Shown: positions 23,851-36,264, numbered from the stretch's first letter. The stretch is DNA of 64,000 nt from Hymenoscyphus infarciens (GCA_001414345.1 LLCB01000211.1:43478-107477); one strand, 5' to 3'. The notes: a model not told the origin generated them from the letters alone. Numbers and translations are program-made.

Positions 23851-24171
23851 TTAGACTCTACATCGTCTAACTTCCATCTCTTCATCTTCCCCATCTTCAG
23901 CTCCATCCTCGTCATCTGGTAATTAATTAGTTGGTCGAAATTAAAATGACAAAAAGGCCATTTACTTACTTAATCCCTCATCATCTTCAGTTCCATCTCT
24001 ATTGTTGTTTTCCGTGTTTTGGAATTCCTCGCCCTCTTCTAACTCTTCCACCTCCTCATTCACGGCCTCTCTAATTCCATTCTCAGAACCCTCTCTTTCC
24101 TCCACGTCTTCGCTTCCCTCTTCACCCTCTTCGCCCTCTTCTTCTTCCAAAAAGTTCGTCCGGTCGGACAT
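23851..24171 (-). CDS. Small, highly acidic hypothetical protein
   Basis: Exons 24171-23970 and 23915-23851 give 88 residues. The 54-bp intron has a GTAAGT donor, a CTAATTAAT branch region and a CCAG acceptor, and the frame is open on both sides. The product is dominated by Glu and Asp (for example NFLEEEEGEEGEEGSED), with a short basic end (VRRCRV). No known domain. The hAT-like MITE ends 18 bp upstream of the start codon, so the original promoter or upstream exons have been displaced; an in-frame stop lies upstream in the pre-insertion sequence. It could be a real small gene, the remnant of a longer one, or low-complexity chance. Confidence 0.4.
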
Positions 24172-24189
24172 TTGGAGCGTTCACGAAAT

Positions 24190-24960
24190 CAGTGTGGTCG
24201 ATAGTATTATCGTGATAAAATACTGTAGTATTTTAGATTAATATATTATTATGATATCCTAGTAGTACGTATCTAAATACGCTATAATACTATTGTAATA
24301 TCGTGATATTATACGGTATATCTTTTAATGACTTGTAAGCGCTAAAACCTACTTTTTCTTAAATTGAGGCTATTTACACTTTTTCTATATACTCTTTTAT
24401 TACTTACTTATTAGACTAAAATAATTTTTATTCATCGATTTGGTTAATATTTACTTATAATTAAAGAGTAAAACTTAGTAGAATTCAATATACTAGTTTA
24501 TTATATTCTAGCTATTAATCTAACGTTATTATCGAATTAGTACTTAGTATTAATAGAAACATGTCTGGAAATCTATCTTATACAGGCTATATTTATTACT
24601 TTATATTACTCGGGTTAGTTTAAGAGCTATTTATATAATTCTTTTTTTTAAAATACTCTATTTAAATAGATCTATAATTCTAGCTATTCAGTACTATATT
24701 TTCTATACTATGTGTTATACTATATAGTTTTAAAAGATAAGGCTAAAAAGAAGTAGAGTTAAAATCTAGGGTAAAAAGCTTAAATATTTAGGCTTAGTAA
24801 CACTACGATATTATTATAATATCGATTAAAATACTAATAATATAAAGGATAATATTGTTGGATATCGTGAGATTTAAATAGTATAAATAGTACGTATTAA
24901 AGTAGGTTTCTAATAATATGTCGTAGTAGTATAATATTGCAAATACTATCGACCACACTG
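24190..24960. mobile_element. hAT-like non-autonomous element with 8-bp target duplication
   Basis: Perfect terminal inverted repeats CAGTGTGGTCGATAGTATT lie at both ends. The flanks CACGAAAT (24182-24189) and TACGAAAT (24961-24968) are an 8-bp duplication differing by one C/T in a CpA context, as RIP would produce. The 771-bp interior is AT-rich with no open frame. An 8-bp duplication and CAG-starting ends fit the hAT superfamily. Confidence 0.85.
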
Positions 24961-24968
24961 TACGAAAT

Positions 24969-25137
24969 CCTTCTCTCGGTTCTCTAAAGTACTTGGTAGG
25001 CTAACAACGCGATCCTCGTTGTTTTTGCATTGGGAGAGCAGATTTGCTATGAAACTGGCCATTAGCATTTGTATATTTTTAGAGTGGCTTGTGAGCTTTT
25101 GTTTGTGGATGGAAGGTTGAAGTATCTTGAAGCGGGA
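24969..25137 (-). other. Unique sequence trapped between two MITEs
   Basis: About 170 bp of ordinary composition. The minus strand is open (IANLLSQCKNNEDRVV, then LPSTLENREKDFV) and would read on for about 19 codons past the hAT element if that were absent, before a stop. It may be part of a disrupted gene; no family was recognised. Confidence 0.3.
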
Positions 25138-25139
25138 TA

Positions 25140-25645
25140 CAGTGAGTTGCGAGTTAAGCTTGAATTTGCCCACTTTTTTTATAATCTAAGCTTTTTTTTT
25201 TTTTTTCAAAGCTTTCTCCCTCTTTTCTTTAGAAGATAGAAAATAAAAGTACTCTAAAAGAGATAAGGCCTAGCTAGAAAGAAGCGCTATATCTAATTAT
25301 CTCTCTTCTATATTACTTATTAATTTAAAGTAAGTATAACAAAAGTAAACTAAAAAATAGATAATTCTTAAAAAAACCCCCTTTTTTGAAAATTTTTCAC
25401 TACCTCGATAAGGCCTTCTAAAAAGTAGAACATAAATATAAACTTCTATTTTATATATAAAAAGTTTATAGAGTAATAGAGGACATATAGAGCTCTTGTT
25501 TCCTATTATCTAGAGTATACTAACATTTGTTATTATTAAGTAAAGAGCAAAGTAAGATAGTAGAGAGGGGAAAAGTAGAATTTTTTTTAAAAACGCTTAG
25601 ATTATAAAAAAACGTTAAAATTTAAGCTTAATTCGCAACTGACTG
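25140..25645. mobile_element. 506-bp Tc1/mariner-like MITE
   Basis: The left end begins CAGTGAGTTGCGAGTTAAGC and the right end, reversed, begins CAGTCAGTTGCGAATTAAGC. TA dinucleotides flank both sides (25138-25139 and 25646-25647). The interior has T-rich runs and no coding capacity. A truncated relative lies at 13437. Confidence 0.85.
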
Positions 25646-25902
25646 TAGAATCAGAGAGGAAATGCTTTTTGGTGGAACGGTTGAGCTAGAATGAATTCAC
25701 GAAATGGATTGCCAAATTGATCTATGAGAAGAAGACGTCGCGGGCTTTTGTAAGTTTACTCTGGAACCTTTTCGTTTACTGAACTGGCTGATAGTTTAGA
25801 GCGGGAGTACTAATCTAGCTAGGAAATCAAAAATGCTGATTACTATAGTTCTTCGACGCATAGGAATAGACGTTGAACCTGTAGTTGGTTCTAAATGAAT
25901 AT

Positions 25903-27894
25903 TTATACACTCTCAGATTCCTTTGTGCACTGACTAAGCCAAGCTGTTATTCTTTCAAACTTGTCACTTGTGTATTTGACTTTCCTAGGATCACTTATAT
26001 CATCTTCTGGATCATCTTCTGATTCATCATCTGATCCTTCCGAGATGATCCATGAGTGGCTATATATGACCTTCTCTGCAGCAGGCCATCCGTAACTCCG
26101 TAGCCAGCCAAATATGCTTCGTGTTGCCATCTCTGAGATAGTCTCAGACACTAGCGCAGTTTCCTTATGCGTGTCCAAGATGAAGGTATCATCCACAGTG
26201 GTATAAACACACTGTTTCGTAGTGTCGCTGCAGAATCCTAGGTCTCGTACCTTTGCACCATCTTTCAAAACCCAGGACCAACTAGCGTAACGTAGATAAT
26301 GCCCTGCCGCACAATGTGCATGTACACGAACACAGATATCAGTGTCAGAAAGCGCTGTAGTGCCAAATAGACGCCAAGGGCAGATTGGAAGGCGAGAGTT
26401 CAACTCTTCCCCTACGAGATAAAGTAATCGACATTCGTCCGATCGATATATACGATCGCAACCTAGAAGGGCTTGAGGATCTAGAGTCATAAACGTTTGT
26501 GTTGTGTTTGTCCATGCCGCAGAATGAATTTCGATCGCAATGAACCCATTCCGACAGTGTTATAGAATAGATCGCGCCATTCCAGTAATGATAGCACCAG
26601 TCCACAGGACCGCAACTTTCGGTTGTTGTCTCCCTAGGACCATCGCAAGAACCTTGTAATCTTTTTTAGCAATTACAGGATCCAGGACTTCAAATATTAG
26701 CTAAATCCATACACTGACGAGGTTACAGGGTATATAAGGGTCAAAAAATGCGTTGCAAAGAAGCGATTCTATGCCGCGTCTACTGCAGCTCAAAGTCATA
26801 TAGTAAGGCAGTAGCCTAAAATCCTGAAGAATCTCGTCTTTCTCGTCGACATGCCCAGAGGGAGGAGACGAGGGGCTTCTTAGTGGCGAGGAAATATCGG
26901 CCGTCGATATTTGAGTCCGTAGACAGGAATCGTGAGAATTCGGTAACGGGAGATTCGCTTTTGTCAGAGATGGAAAAGTCAAAGCAGCGGCCAGAGCTGC
27001 GGAGCATTGACTGCCTGCATTGTGGAGCAAACAAAAGTCAATCAAATAACTAAGAGCAACATCGGAGCTCGGTGGTGATGATACCAAATCGAACGAGCTC
27101 TAGGAGGTGCTTGCCCGTCTAAGCCTGAATTGGTGATCCGCTGAGATAGACGTAGTAGACCATGGTGACCGATAGACGCTCTCATTCCGTTTAATCTCTG
27201 CCCGCCAACCTTCATCCTTAGCTAGAATCGCTGCCCACCATCGTGCAGCATCGTTACTCACCTCTCCAAGATTGATGTCAATGGTATTTAGCAGGCTCTC
27301 ACTGGCGCCGTCTCTCCATCCCGCCTGGTGACACAAGTATACCATACGGTCGTTCGACTAGACGGCAATTGCCCCTGATGTTTGCTGCATTTCCACCCAA
27401 CGTGCTGATAGTATGTATGACCAGGCAAATACTAGAATAGCAAGGCAATTGCCCTCTCTCGACTGTGTCTGGTGAGGCTCATGGAGCTCTGGCCAATTAG
27501 TAAAACTATCGCCGCCTAAGAAGGAACAAGATATTGACTTTTAGACCCCCAATAGAAGCTGATTAGGCATGGCTTTCTCTCTAAGGTTGCAGTCTCCTTC
27601 GCCTACACCCCACAAAGACTCCCCATTAACGTATAGGACCGATAGACCGTCAGCGAGCTCTTTAGTATGAAGGTCAAATTCCGGCTTATTACTCTGCTCC
27701 TAGAAGGCAACCAGATTATGGCCGAGATATGATAGAACATTGGCAAGAATATTTCAAAGGCGAAGGTATTCAGGCGAAAATCCGCTCTGGAGATATGATT
27801 TCCTTACATCAGACGACCATCTTTATGAGCTCTGAGCATATATCCGTTGAATGTCGGCTTTGCTAGGTCGAAGCTCATTCTCCACCTCGTCCAT
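25903..27894 (-). pseudogene. Uncharacterised Pezizomycotina protein family member inactivated by RIP-like stops
   Basis: A single minus-strand frame runs 664 codons from ATG 27894 to the natural stop at 25903, with no frameshift. Eight in-frame stops interrupt it: TAA 27825, TGA 27756, TAG 27702, TAA 27543, TAG 27360, TAG 27102, TAG 26703 and TAA 26562 (first base on the coding strand). Seven are TAA/TAG, as CAA/CAG glutamine codons mutated C to T would give, and the TGA fits CGA. Recognisable family stretches include LADGLSVLYVNGESLWG, AWSYILSARWVEMQ, AARWWAAILAKDEGW and DECRLLYLVGEELNSRLP, as in widespread fungal proteins of unknown function. Base composition is otherwise normal, unlike the flanking AT-rich block. 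Similarity is judged from memory of the family, so the family call is moderate, but the one-frame pattern is direct. Confidence 0.75.
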
Positions 27895-29411
27895 ATTTGT
27901 CTTAAAGGGATATTGACTTAGTATTACAGCAAAGAATCTAGGAATTAAGCAGAGTTTTTTCTAAGGATGCGATGCTTGTTTTAAAGAGTCGTAGAACACA
28001 AGGTTTATAAAGAGAGCTAGGTCGGTGGGTCGTGTTAGGTGTACTAGCCTCTTTCGAGCTCTTTCACGAATCACGTGTAACCATATAACTAGATAGTCTA
28101 GATAGCGTTCTAATATTATCTAAATATCTTACCTGCTCTTTTATAAATTAATCTATAAATATTCGATATAAGCTAAATCTACTATAGAAAGAATAAGATA
28201 GACTAGTTTTTAGTAAAGTATTTTTAAGCTCTTAATAATAGTTTTAGTAATAAAATACGATTTAGACTTTATAATACTTAGAATATAACTAATTTAAAAG
28301 GTATTAAAAAGGGATTTTATATTTTAGTAGCTATAATTCTCTTTATTTCTTATATAGCTAGCTTAGACTAGTATTATTATTTTATAATAAAATACTTAGT
28401 TATTTAAAAGATAGTATATTTATATAGCTGCTATTTATAAAATAAAATAGAATAATAGTAATATAATAGTACTTTTAAAAATATATTTTACTATAATTAG
28501 AAAAATATTTAAAAGAGTTCTAGATATAGTTTCTAATAGTTAAATAAGCTAGATTTTAGAAATAGAATATAGTTATTTAATAATATTAAGATATAGTATT
28601 TTTTAAAGAATATTTAACACTTTTATAAAATAATATATAGCTAAATGTTTATTTAACTCTATAGCTTTATAGTATTAATATATAAATAAAGAGTATTTTT
28701 ATATAATTTAATAAAATAAATTTTAGTTCAAAAGAATAGTTTTTTAAAATACTACTACTATATTTTAATATATTAAAACTAAATAGAGCTATATTACTAA
28801 AGCTATTTCTAAAGACTCTTAGATTCTATTTATATAATCGTACTTTTTACTAAACTATTATAAATAATATTAGTTATACTCTAAGTTTCTTTTATCTTAC
28901 TTTCTAAAATTAATAAAATAGCTCTTAATAGTAGAGACTAAGAGAAAAAGATAATTCAATAGAATAGATTATAAGAGGTATTTAAGATTCTTAAGATTCT
29001 CTTCTTAGTTAGACTATTATAATAAGTAGACTATAAAAGATATAAGATAGTAAAATAACTAGCTATAGTATTATTATAATATATTCTAGATTATTAATAA
29101 AAGGCTTCTTAAGAGTCTTAGATAGCGATATTACTAGTACTATATTAGTAAGATCTATAATATTTACTATAGTATCTCTTTAGTTATTCTTACACTCTAT
29201 GTAATTTAGTAGAACGCGGTTCTAATCTTATATTTCTAGCTCTAATACGACTAAATATTATCTTATTCTTAAAACCTTACTAAAGTATATAATAATATAG
29301 AAACTAAATAATAATTTACCTATAATCTTATATTTAAAAAGCTCTACTAAAAAAATTATTATTTTAGTATAAGTTACCTTATAATACGAGTATATAAGCT
29401 AAGTTTCCTCT

Positions 29412-29492
29412 ATCTACTTCTACTACTTCTACTACTTCTACTACTTCTACTACTTCTACTACTTCTACTACTTCTACTACTTCTACTGCCTC
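29412..29492 (+). repeat. 9-bp tandem repeat (TACTACTTC)n
   Basis: About seven uninterrupted copies of TACTACTTC with partial copies at the edges. It directly precedes a degraded frame that starts ATGCCTCTT at about 29528 and reads as Lys/Thr/Ala-rich if TAG/TAA are taken as glutamine. Confidence 0.85.
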
Positions 29493-29899
29493 TTTTATAC
29501 TCTTTTATTCTTCTTTTTAATTAATATGCCTCTTCTAGGATAGCGTAAGGCTGATGCTACTCCTAGTACTAAAAAGTCTACTAAAAGAGCCTTAAAAGCT
29601 ACTAAAAAGAAGGCCTCTTAAGTACGCCTTATAGACGTGTTTCTTAACTAGAAAGAATTCTATAAGATAGAAGTTATTAAGAATAGTAAGAGAGATTAAA
29701 TAAAGAGTTAGAAATATATAAAGTAAGTATAAATAGCTTTAATTTAGATTTTAATATCTTAGTACTCCTAAACTAGCTTAGTAGTATTATAGTTTAAAGC
29801 TACCTAGATTTTAGTCTAAAACTACTCTAAATAAGAGTAGTTTTAAACTAGACTGCTAAACGCGTCTATATATAGAGTATAAGAATAACTAAAGAGATA

Positions 29900-30290
29900 T
29901 AAAGTATTTTAATTAATAATATATTAATTATTAGTAGAAAGATTATTAATTTATAAAGTAATAGTTTTTCTAGCTAAGAGCTAATAGAATATTTTTTAAA
30001 AATAAAGATAAAGTTATATAATTTTAATAGTAAATTTTAATCTTTTATAACTCTAATAGATTATACGTCTTATTTTATCTTCTTAATATTTTATATAATA
30101 AATTTTCAATATTATAAAGTAGATTTTTAGAAGAAGAATATAAGTTATATAAAATCTATTTAGTACTATAAAGCACTAGTGCTAAAAACTAAATATTTAT
30201 TAATTATTATTACTTTTTTAATAGTATTTTATTATATTAGATAAGAATTTATAATATTTATTATAGAATATATATTCTAATAATATAATA
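29900..30290 (-). repeat. Dispersed AT-rich repeat, inverted copy
   Basis: Shares with the reverse complement of 32373-32815 the landmarks TCTAGCTAAGAGCTAATAGAA, ATAACTCTAATA and TATTTAGTACTATAA. With the 32.4 kb copy it forms a large inverted pair about 2.1 kb apart. Confidence 0.5.
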
Positions 30291-30365
30291 AATATTATAC
30301 TATTATCTAAGTTTATTTCTCGATTATTTCGTAGAGTAAAATAGCGCTATAAAATATAGTATATA

Positions 30366-30470
30366 TTAGAATAACTTAGTATTTATAAAAGTAATATAAA
30401 AAGAGTATATTATCGTTTATATATACTAAGTAAAGCTAGATATACTCTCTATTTAAATAGACTTTAAATA
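30366..30470 (-). repeat. Fragment resembling the Copia LTR
   Basis: Shows the order found in the 3' half of the LTR at 57171-57340: TATTTATAAAAGTAATATAA, then AAAGAG, then TTATCGTTTATATATACTAA and GTAAAGCTAG. The remaining LTR is not recognisable. Confidence 0.45.
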
Positions 30471-32372
30471 AGAGATATAAATACTTAATACTTATATATA
30501 ATATATATTACAAATCTCTAGTAGTTCTATTCTAGCTCTAGAACTATCTATAGAGCTAAGTTTAGATTAAAAAGTAATATAGTAATATCTCTTTTTTATA
30601 ACTATTAGACTTTTCTACGTCTCTTAATCTTCTACGAAGAAGCTATACTATATATAGTAATATACTATATATTAATTAAAAAGACTTATATAGTATATTT
30701 ACTTAGTAGTAGTATCTATAGACTACTAAAATAAACTAATTCAGAAAAATTTTAAAGTTAAGACTATATATCTACTATTACTAGAGAACTTATACTCTAG
30801 ATATATTATAGAATTTTATATAACTCTGAGAAAATAAGAGCTATATACTAATCTAAGATAAGAAGTAATATCTAAAGTAGTTATTCTATATAGTTAGTAT
30901 AAAGTTAAGAGAATTACTAGAAGAGATAAAAGACTTCTAGTAATAATAATAGAGTAATTAGAAGAGGCTTAGGTAATATAAATAGAAGTATATAACTAGA
31001 GTAGTCTTTATAACTAGAGAATCTCTCTCTTATCTATAATTATTATATAGTATATTAGATAAAGTAGTATAAATATCTCTTATAAGATATAGAACTATAT
31101 AGTAGAGATAGAGAATAGAACTAGAAGACTTAGATTAGAGATATATATTAGAGAAAAGTCTTATATAAGATAGTATATTAGAAGAAGATTATTATTATTT
31201 CTATATAAAGAAGAGCTAACTAATCTCTAATAAGAGCTATTATATTATATCTAATTTACTTATACTTATAATAAAATAGAGAGAAATAGAGAAGATACTA
31301 AGCTATTACTAAGAAGCCTTAAATAATAGATACAAAGCCTAGTAGATAAGTCTAGTAATAAGTATTCTAAGAGATATATAAGCTTCTTTAATAAAACTCG
31401 ATAAATAAGCACGTCTATAGAGCGTCTCTCTAGTAGATAAAAACACTAAATAAATATAAAAATAAAAATAAAAAAGACTTTAAATAAGATAGTTATATAA
31501 ACTAATCTAAGTAGCTATTTACTCTTTAATATACTAAGAGAATATTATAAGTAAAAAGCGGAGTCTATATAAATAAAAGCTTACGTTTAATTATATTATA
31601 CTTTATTCTAGATCTAATAACTTTTAAGAGTTATAGATTAGAAAGATATATTTCGTCTTATATTAAAGAATACTCTTAGTTATAAGTTCTTTAACTAGTT
31701 ACTTCTAGAATTTATATTTTTAAGACTATTATTACTTCTAGTATAGTCGATAGTATTTATAATTTTTTTATCTATTCTATCTAGTCTTAGTCTAAGTACT
31801 TAATAATTAAAATAACTCTCTCTCTTTCTAGATAAGACTAGAATAGACTTATAGCTATAATAGACTAGCGAGAAAAAAGTAGATAAGATTTGAAAAAGAT
31901 AGTAGCTAAGCTAGTTAAAGTAAAGAAGAGAGAGAAGAGATAGATATAAGCTTTAGTAAAATATTTAAAATAGTTAAAAATTAAAATTTAAGACTATTTA
32001 TTATACTAAGCTAAAATCTCTTAATCTTATATACTCTATTATACTCTATTATTAACTATTAAAAATAAAATATAAGCGAACTACTCTAGCTTACTACTAT
32101 TTATCTAAGCTAGACTAAATAATCTACTTTCTCTAAATAAAGCTAGAATAGACTATCTACTAAACTTATCTAGTAAAAAGAGATTAGATAAGACTAAAAG
32201 TACTAACTAGATTTAGATAAAGCTATATAATTATTATAAGTTCTTATAATAATACTATATATATTATTAGTATTTCTATTAATATTATAATAATACTACG
32301 ATATTACTAAGTCTATTAATTATTACTAAGAACTTTAAATTCTTAATTAATTTAAGTAGACTTAAGTAGCGA

Positions 32373-32815
32373 TATAGATTATTACGAGATTTTTTATATA
32401 ATAAATATTATTCAAAAAGTAACGATAATTAAGATTTTTAACGCTAGTGTCTTATAGTACTAAGTATATATTATATAACTTATATTTTCTTTTTAAAAAC
32501 CTGCTTTATTATATTAGAAAGTTATTATATAAACCTTATTTAGTATAAAAGACTTATAATAAAATATTAGAGTTATAAATAATTAGAATTTACTATTAAA
32601 ATTATATAACTTTAACTTTTTATTTAGAAAGTATTATTCTACTAGCTCTTAGCTAGAAGAACTATTCTTCTCTAGATTAATTATTCTTTTAGTAATAATT
32701 AATATATTATTAGTTATTCTTAGAAATCTAATATTAATTAGATTACTTAATATAATATAATAAATATTATAGACTCTTCTAATATATTACTAGTAATATC
32801 GCTATCTACGTTTAA
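32373..32815 (+). repeat. Dispersed AT-rich repeat, copy 2
   Basis: Co-linear with 6597-7075 for about 440 bp, ending at CTAGTAATATCGC. Most differences seen are transitions. Confidence 0.55.
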
Positions 32816-33479
32816 ATTTAAGTAATTCTTTTTTATTTATATAAAGTACTTTAATAAAAAGAATTAAGAGTAGTCTTATTATACTTAAGTATTATAAATT
32901 ATTAGATTTTAAGAAGAAATATATAAGTAGAAACTCCTTTATATATCTATAGTTTATTATACTTAATTAGTATACTTTATATAGAGAGTGTTTTAGATAT
33001 ACGAGTTATTAAATAGTAAACTATATAATATTATAATATTAGTAAAGTATTTTAAATAATATAATACTGAAATATCTTAAGAATACTAGAGTATTTTATT
33101 ATAATAATACTATTAACTATACTAGTTACTCTAAGTTTTTACTAGAGTTTCTTAGTAAGATTAGAGTAATAGTAGCCCTAGAATCGATAAGAGTATATAA
33201 AGAAAGCGTTATTACGTAGTAGTATAGTATAGTCTAGCTTACTCTTATACTTTAAAGTAGAACCTTAGCTTCAGCTATTATAGTACTATACTCTAATAGA
33301 TAATATTATTATAAGTACTATACTACTAAGAAGTAAGTAAAGTCTAATCTTTTAGAGAGTGTCTCGACGATAAAGCTAAGAGTAATCTTATGAATATAGA
33401 TAGAATCGATACTATATTTTAAAGTGATTATATATAATACTATAAATATCTTAACCGAGTCTTTACTATATAGTATTAA

Positions 33480-34240
33480 TTAGTATATTAGAGTAATACG
33501 AGTTTTTTCGATATAATCTACGTTAGTATTTCTATTAAAGATTATATTATAAGCCTACTTAAGATAACGTTCTATTAGCGACTAATTGAATATTTAGGTT
33601 TTTAAGATAATTCTTAATAATGTCTTCTAGCTACGTGGATTCAGATAATAGAAAGAAGAATAGTTATAGCTTAATCTATTAGAACCTAGAAGATTATAAG
33701 CGTTATATTCTAATATTCCTAGCTCTTCTTTAAAGAATTCTAATAAGTTTATTCTTAGAAGTAGAAAGTTAACCTTTAAGAAGTCTTTTATAATACTCTT
33801 TATTCTTATCTTCTATAGTAATAAAAATAATTATATTAGTATCTATATTTATAGACTAGAGAAAACAAATTTATTAATCTATAACCGACGTTTACTAGAA
33901 ACTAGATATTAAATTAAGCCTAGGAAATCTTTAGAAATATGTTATATTTCTTTAAGAGCTTAGTTTAGATTAGTATATATATTTAATATATCGATAAATA
34001 CTCTTAATTTGATTTCTATTCTAATAATAAATAATTTATTATAGTTAAAATCTTTTAAGTTATACTTCTTATTTCTACTATAGGCTTAGATCTTTCTATT
34101 TACGTCTCTAAATACTTTATAAGTAATATAATTAAATATAGCTTATTAAAACTCTACTAAAAGCATCTTTCTCTAAAGTTAATTCGTTATATAGTAAATC
34201 TACGTAAGACGCCGATTACGAAGTTAAGCTACTCTATCTA
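33480..34240 (-). pseudogene. Coding relic of an unidentified transposon protein
   Basis: On the minus strand a long frame persists if TAA/TAG are read as glutamine; pieces include FNYNKLFIIRIEIKLRVF, LLEFFKEELGILEYNAYNLL and SNRLSYNYSSFYY. I could not assign it to a transposase, reverse transcriptase or recombinase family. Some frame changes occur near 33650. Confidence 0.35.
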
Positions 34241-35799
34241 ACTAGTCTTAAATAATTAGAGTACTATAAATATCTTAACTTATATATCAAAGCCTGAAAT
34301 ATATATAGAAGTTATATAATACTTATAGTAGAGTACTCTTTTAGAACCTAGTTAAAACTTATTAGCTTTTCTATTGTATATAATTTTATACTATTATTAG
34401 CTGAAGTCTTCTTATATATTATATAAAACTATAGTACTTTCTTTCTAGAGTTTCTTAAAAGCTAACTATTAAAATAATTAAGTTTTAATACTTAGCGAGA
34501 TATATATTATTATACTTATATTTAGATAACTATTTTATAATTCTACTATAGTATTCGATAGTTAGCTTATAGCTCTGGAATACGGTTTCGTAAGCTCTAT
34601 TATATAGCGAAAGTACGTTATAGTAGTTGTTTTATTACCTCTATATTAGCTATTAACTTGCGTATATTAATTCCAACGCTTGAAATATATTAGTTAAATT
34701 AGAAAGACTTTCTCTATAGCTTCTCTTACGAATTAGCTTATAAGCTACTATACTCTATATTTCAGTTATGAATTCTAGGATTAAAGAGAATAACTAGACT
34801 AGTATATTCTCTAGGCTCTTGAACTAATACTAGATATTCTTACTAGAAACTCTATAATATAATAACTCTATATTCTCCTAGTCGCTAATCGAAGCTATTA
34901 ATCTAATTAGATCTCGAGAAAGGGTCTAGTATAGAGCTAGTTAATTTATATAAGTATATTTAGACCTAAGTTAATATTCTAACTATAGAAAGAGAGAGAA
35001 GCTTACTTCTAAGACTATTGAAGTTATTCTCTAAATAATAGTAGAGAGCTTTAGTTAGATTAAAGTTAGCTATAACAGTGATTATATCTTTATATTATAA
35101 CATAGATCGTATCGATAGCTCTAACTAGCGAGAGAGGAGAGAGGTAGGTCTATATAACGAATAGATAAATAAAATATTATTATAAATATTAAATAAATAT
35201 ATAGTATTCAAGCGATTATTCGAGCGATAAGAGCTTAAATAAATATATTACGAATAGTTTCTATTTATTAAGCTTAATATCTGCCTCTTAGGTCTTAGTA
35301 TAGAAGGTTTATATAAGTTGAATTTTACTCTCTTTTTATATATATATTTAAATATAACTAAACTATAAACTCACTTACTTTTAAGTATTATTAATAATAG
35401 ATTACTATCGTCTCTACTCTTTATCACTTATATTATATGAAATAGAGTGTTATAGGTATTATATAACACCTTACTTTCTAAAACATTATATACGTAACCT
35501 TTAAACTAAGGTTTCGATGTGGAAAGGCTCTACTCTTTTTACTACATTTAATAATTTATCTACTTTTTAGCCTAGAAACGCCTCGGCGTAGCCTAATCGA
35601 GATGACGAAAGCGACTAAAGCAGATAATTTCAAGGTATATATTTAGATAAGTAAGAAACTATACTAAAAGGGTTAAGAATATAGAATATTTATAAATAAA
35701 TAACTGCTGTTTATACCCTAAACGCTCCTTATTCTTGAATAATTCAAAGGGTATTTTATCTGTGGAAAATCGTGAATATTCTGAATATATTCCTAGCTT

Positions 35800-36264
35800 T
35801 TATTCGTTGTGCAGACCTAGGGGGGCGGCAGCCTTCTTTTGCTTAATTACCAGCTTCGTTAGATCTTCTGGATTTTCCTCAGGGCATCGATCGAGAGATA
35901 GATCTCCGTACAACCTTTCGTTAACGCCCGGCTTCCCTTCTTTCAGTTCTTTGTGAGATTTTTCCCAACAAGAAATTCTCTTTGGCAGCCCTTCGTTGAC
36001 ACCAGGCAAGTTCGCTTCATTCGTCATACTCTCTGCAGCAGGACTTGGTGCTTCTTCTGGGAATTTTTCAAATACTGTAAGAGGCGACATTATCGCGTTA
36101 TATCCAGGGGTATTGAGCGCATCGGTTGCCGTGTCTCCTGCAGCATTTATGACCGTTGGGCGTGGAACAATGAGAGATTGCGATGCGGTATCTTCAACCC
36201 ATTCGGTCGGTCGTTGCCGGTTGTTGGCCTCGTATCTTTCTTGAAGCTTCTGACCAACAGTTTT
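35800..36264 (-). CDS. Hypothetical protein fragment
   Basis: The minus strand is open from 36264 to a stop at 35800 with ordinary base composition, between a RIP block and a G run. It reads KLQERYEANNRQRPTEW, PRPTVINAAGDTATDAL, MSPLTVFEKFPEEAPSPAAE and ends PLGLHNE. Upstream is a TGA at 36265-36267, with an AG before position 36249 that could be a splice acceptor; a Met at 36090 would give 96 residues. The product is hydrophilic and rich in Pro, Glu and Asn, with no known domain. Its position at the edge of a RIP block suggests the 5' end of a gene was lost. Could be real and spliced from an exon I did not find. Confidence 0.35.
   Translation of the reverse strand, partial: KTVGQKLQERYEANNRQRPTEWVEDTASQSLIVPRPTVINAAGDTATDALNTPGYNAIMSPLTVFEKFPEEAPSPAAESMTNEANLPGVNEGLPKRISCWEKSHKELKEGKPGVNERLYGDLSLDRCPEENPEDLTKLVIKQKKAAAPLGLHNE

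Larger units (their letters stand above)
28080..35720. mobile_element. RIP-degraded transposon relic block 2
   Basis: About 7.6 kb of extremely AT-rich DNA with scarce CA/TG, no open frame of note, and several internal repeats. It contains relatives of block 1, a 9-bp tandem repeat, a fragment resembling the Copia LTR of the 54-57 kb region, and a minus-strand coding relic near 33.5-34.2 kb. It is probably several nested elements. Confidence 0.8.

Noticed and set aside
25903..27894. Stop-codon reassignment to explain the eight stops
   Set aside because: Intact genes in the window do not use internal stops, and all three stop types occur; RIP mutation is simpler.
29412..29492. CRISPR-like array
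   Set aside because: Contiguous 9-bp units without spacers in a fungal genome.
33480..34240. Starship captain (DUF3435) recombinase
   Set aside because: A YSSFYY motif is suggestive, but the surrounding residues do not follow the family and no catalytic residues could be placed.
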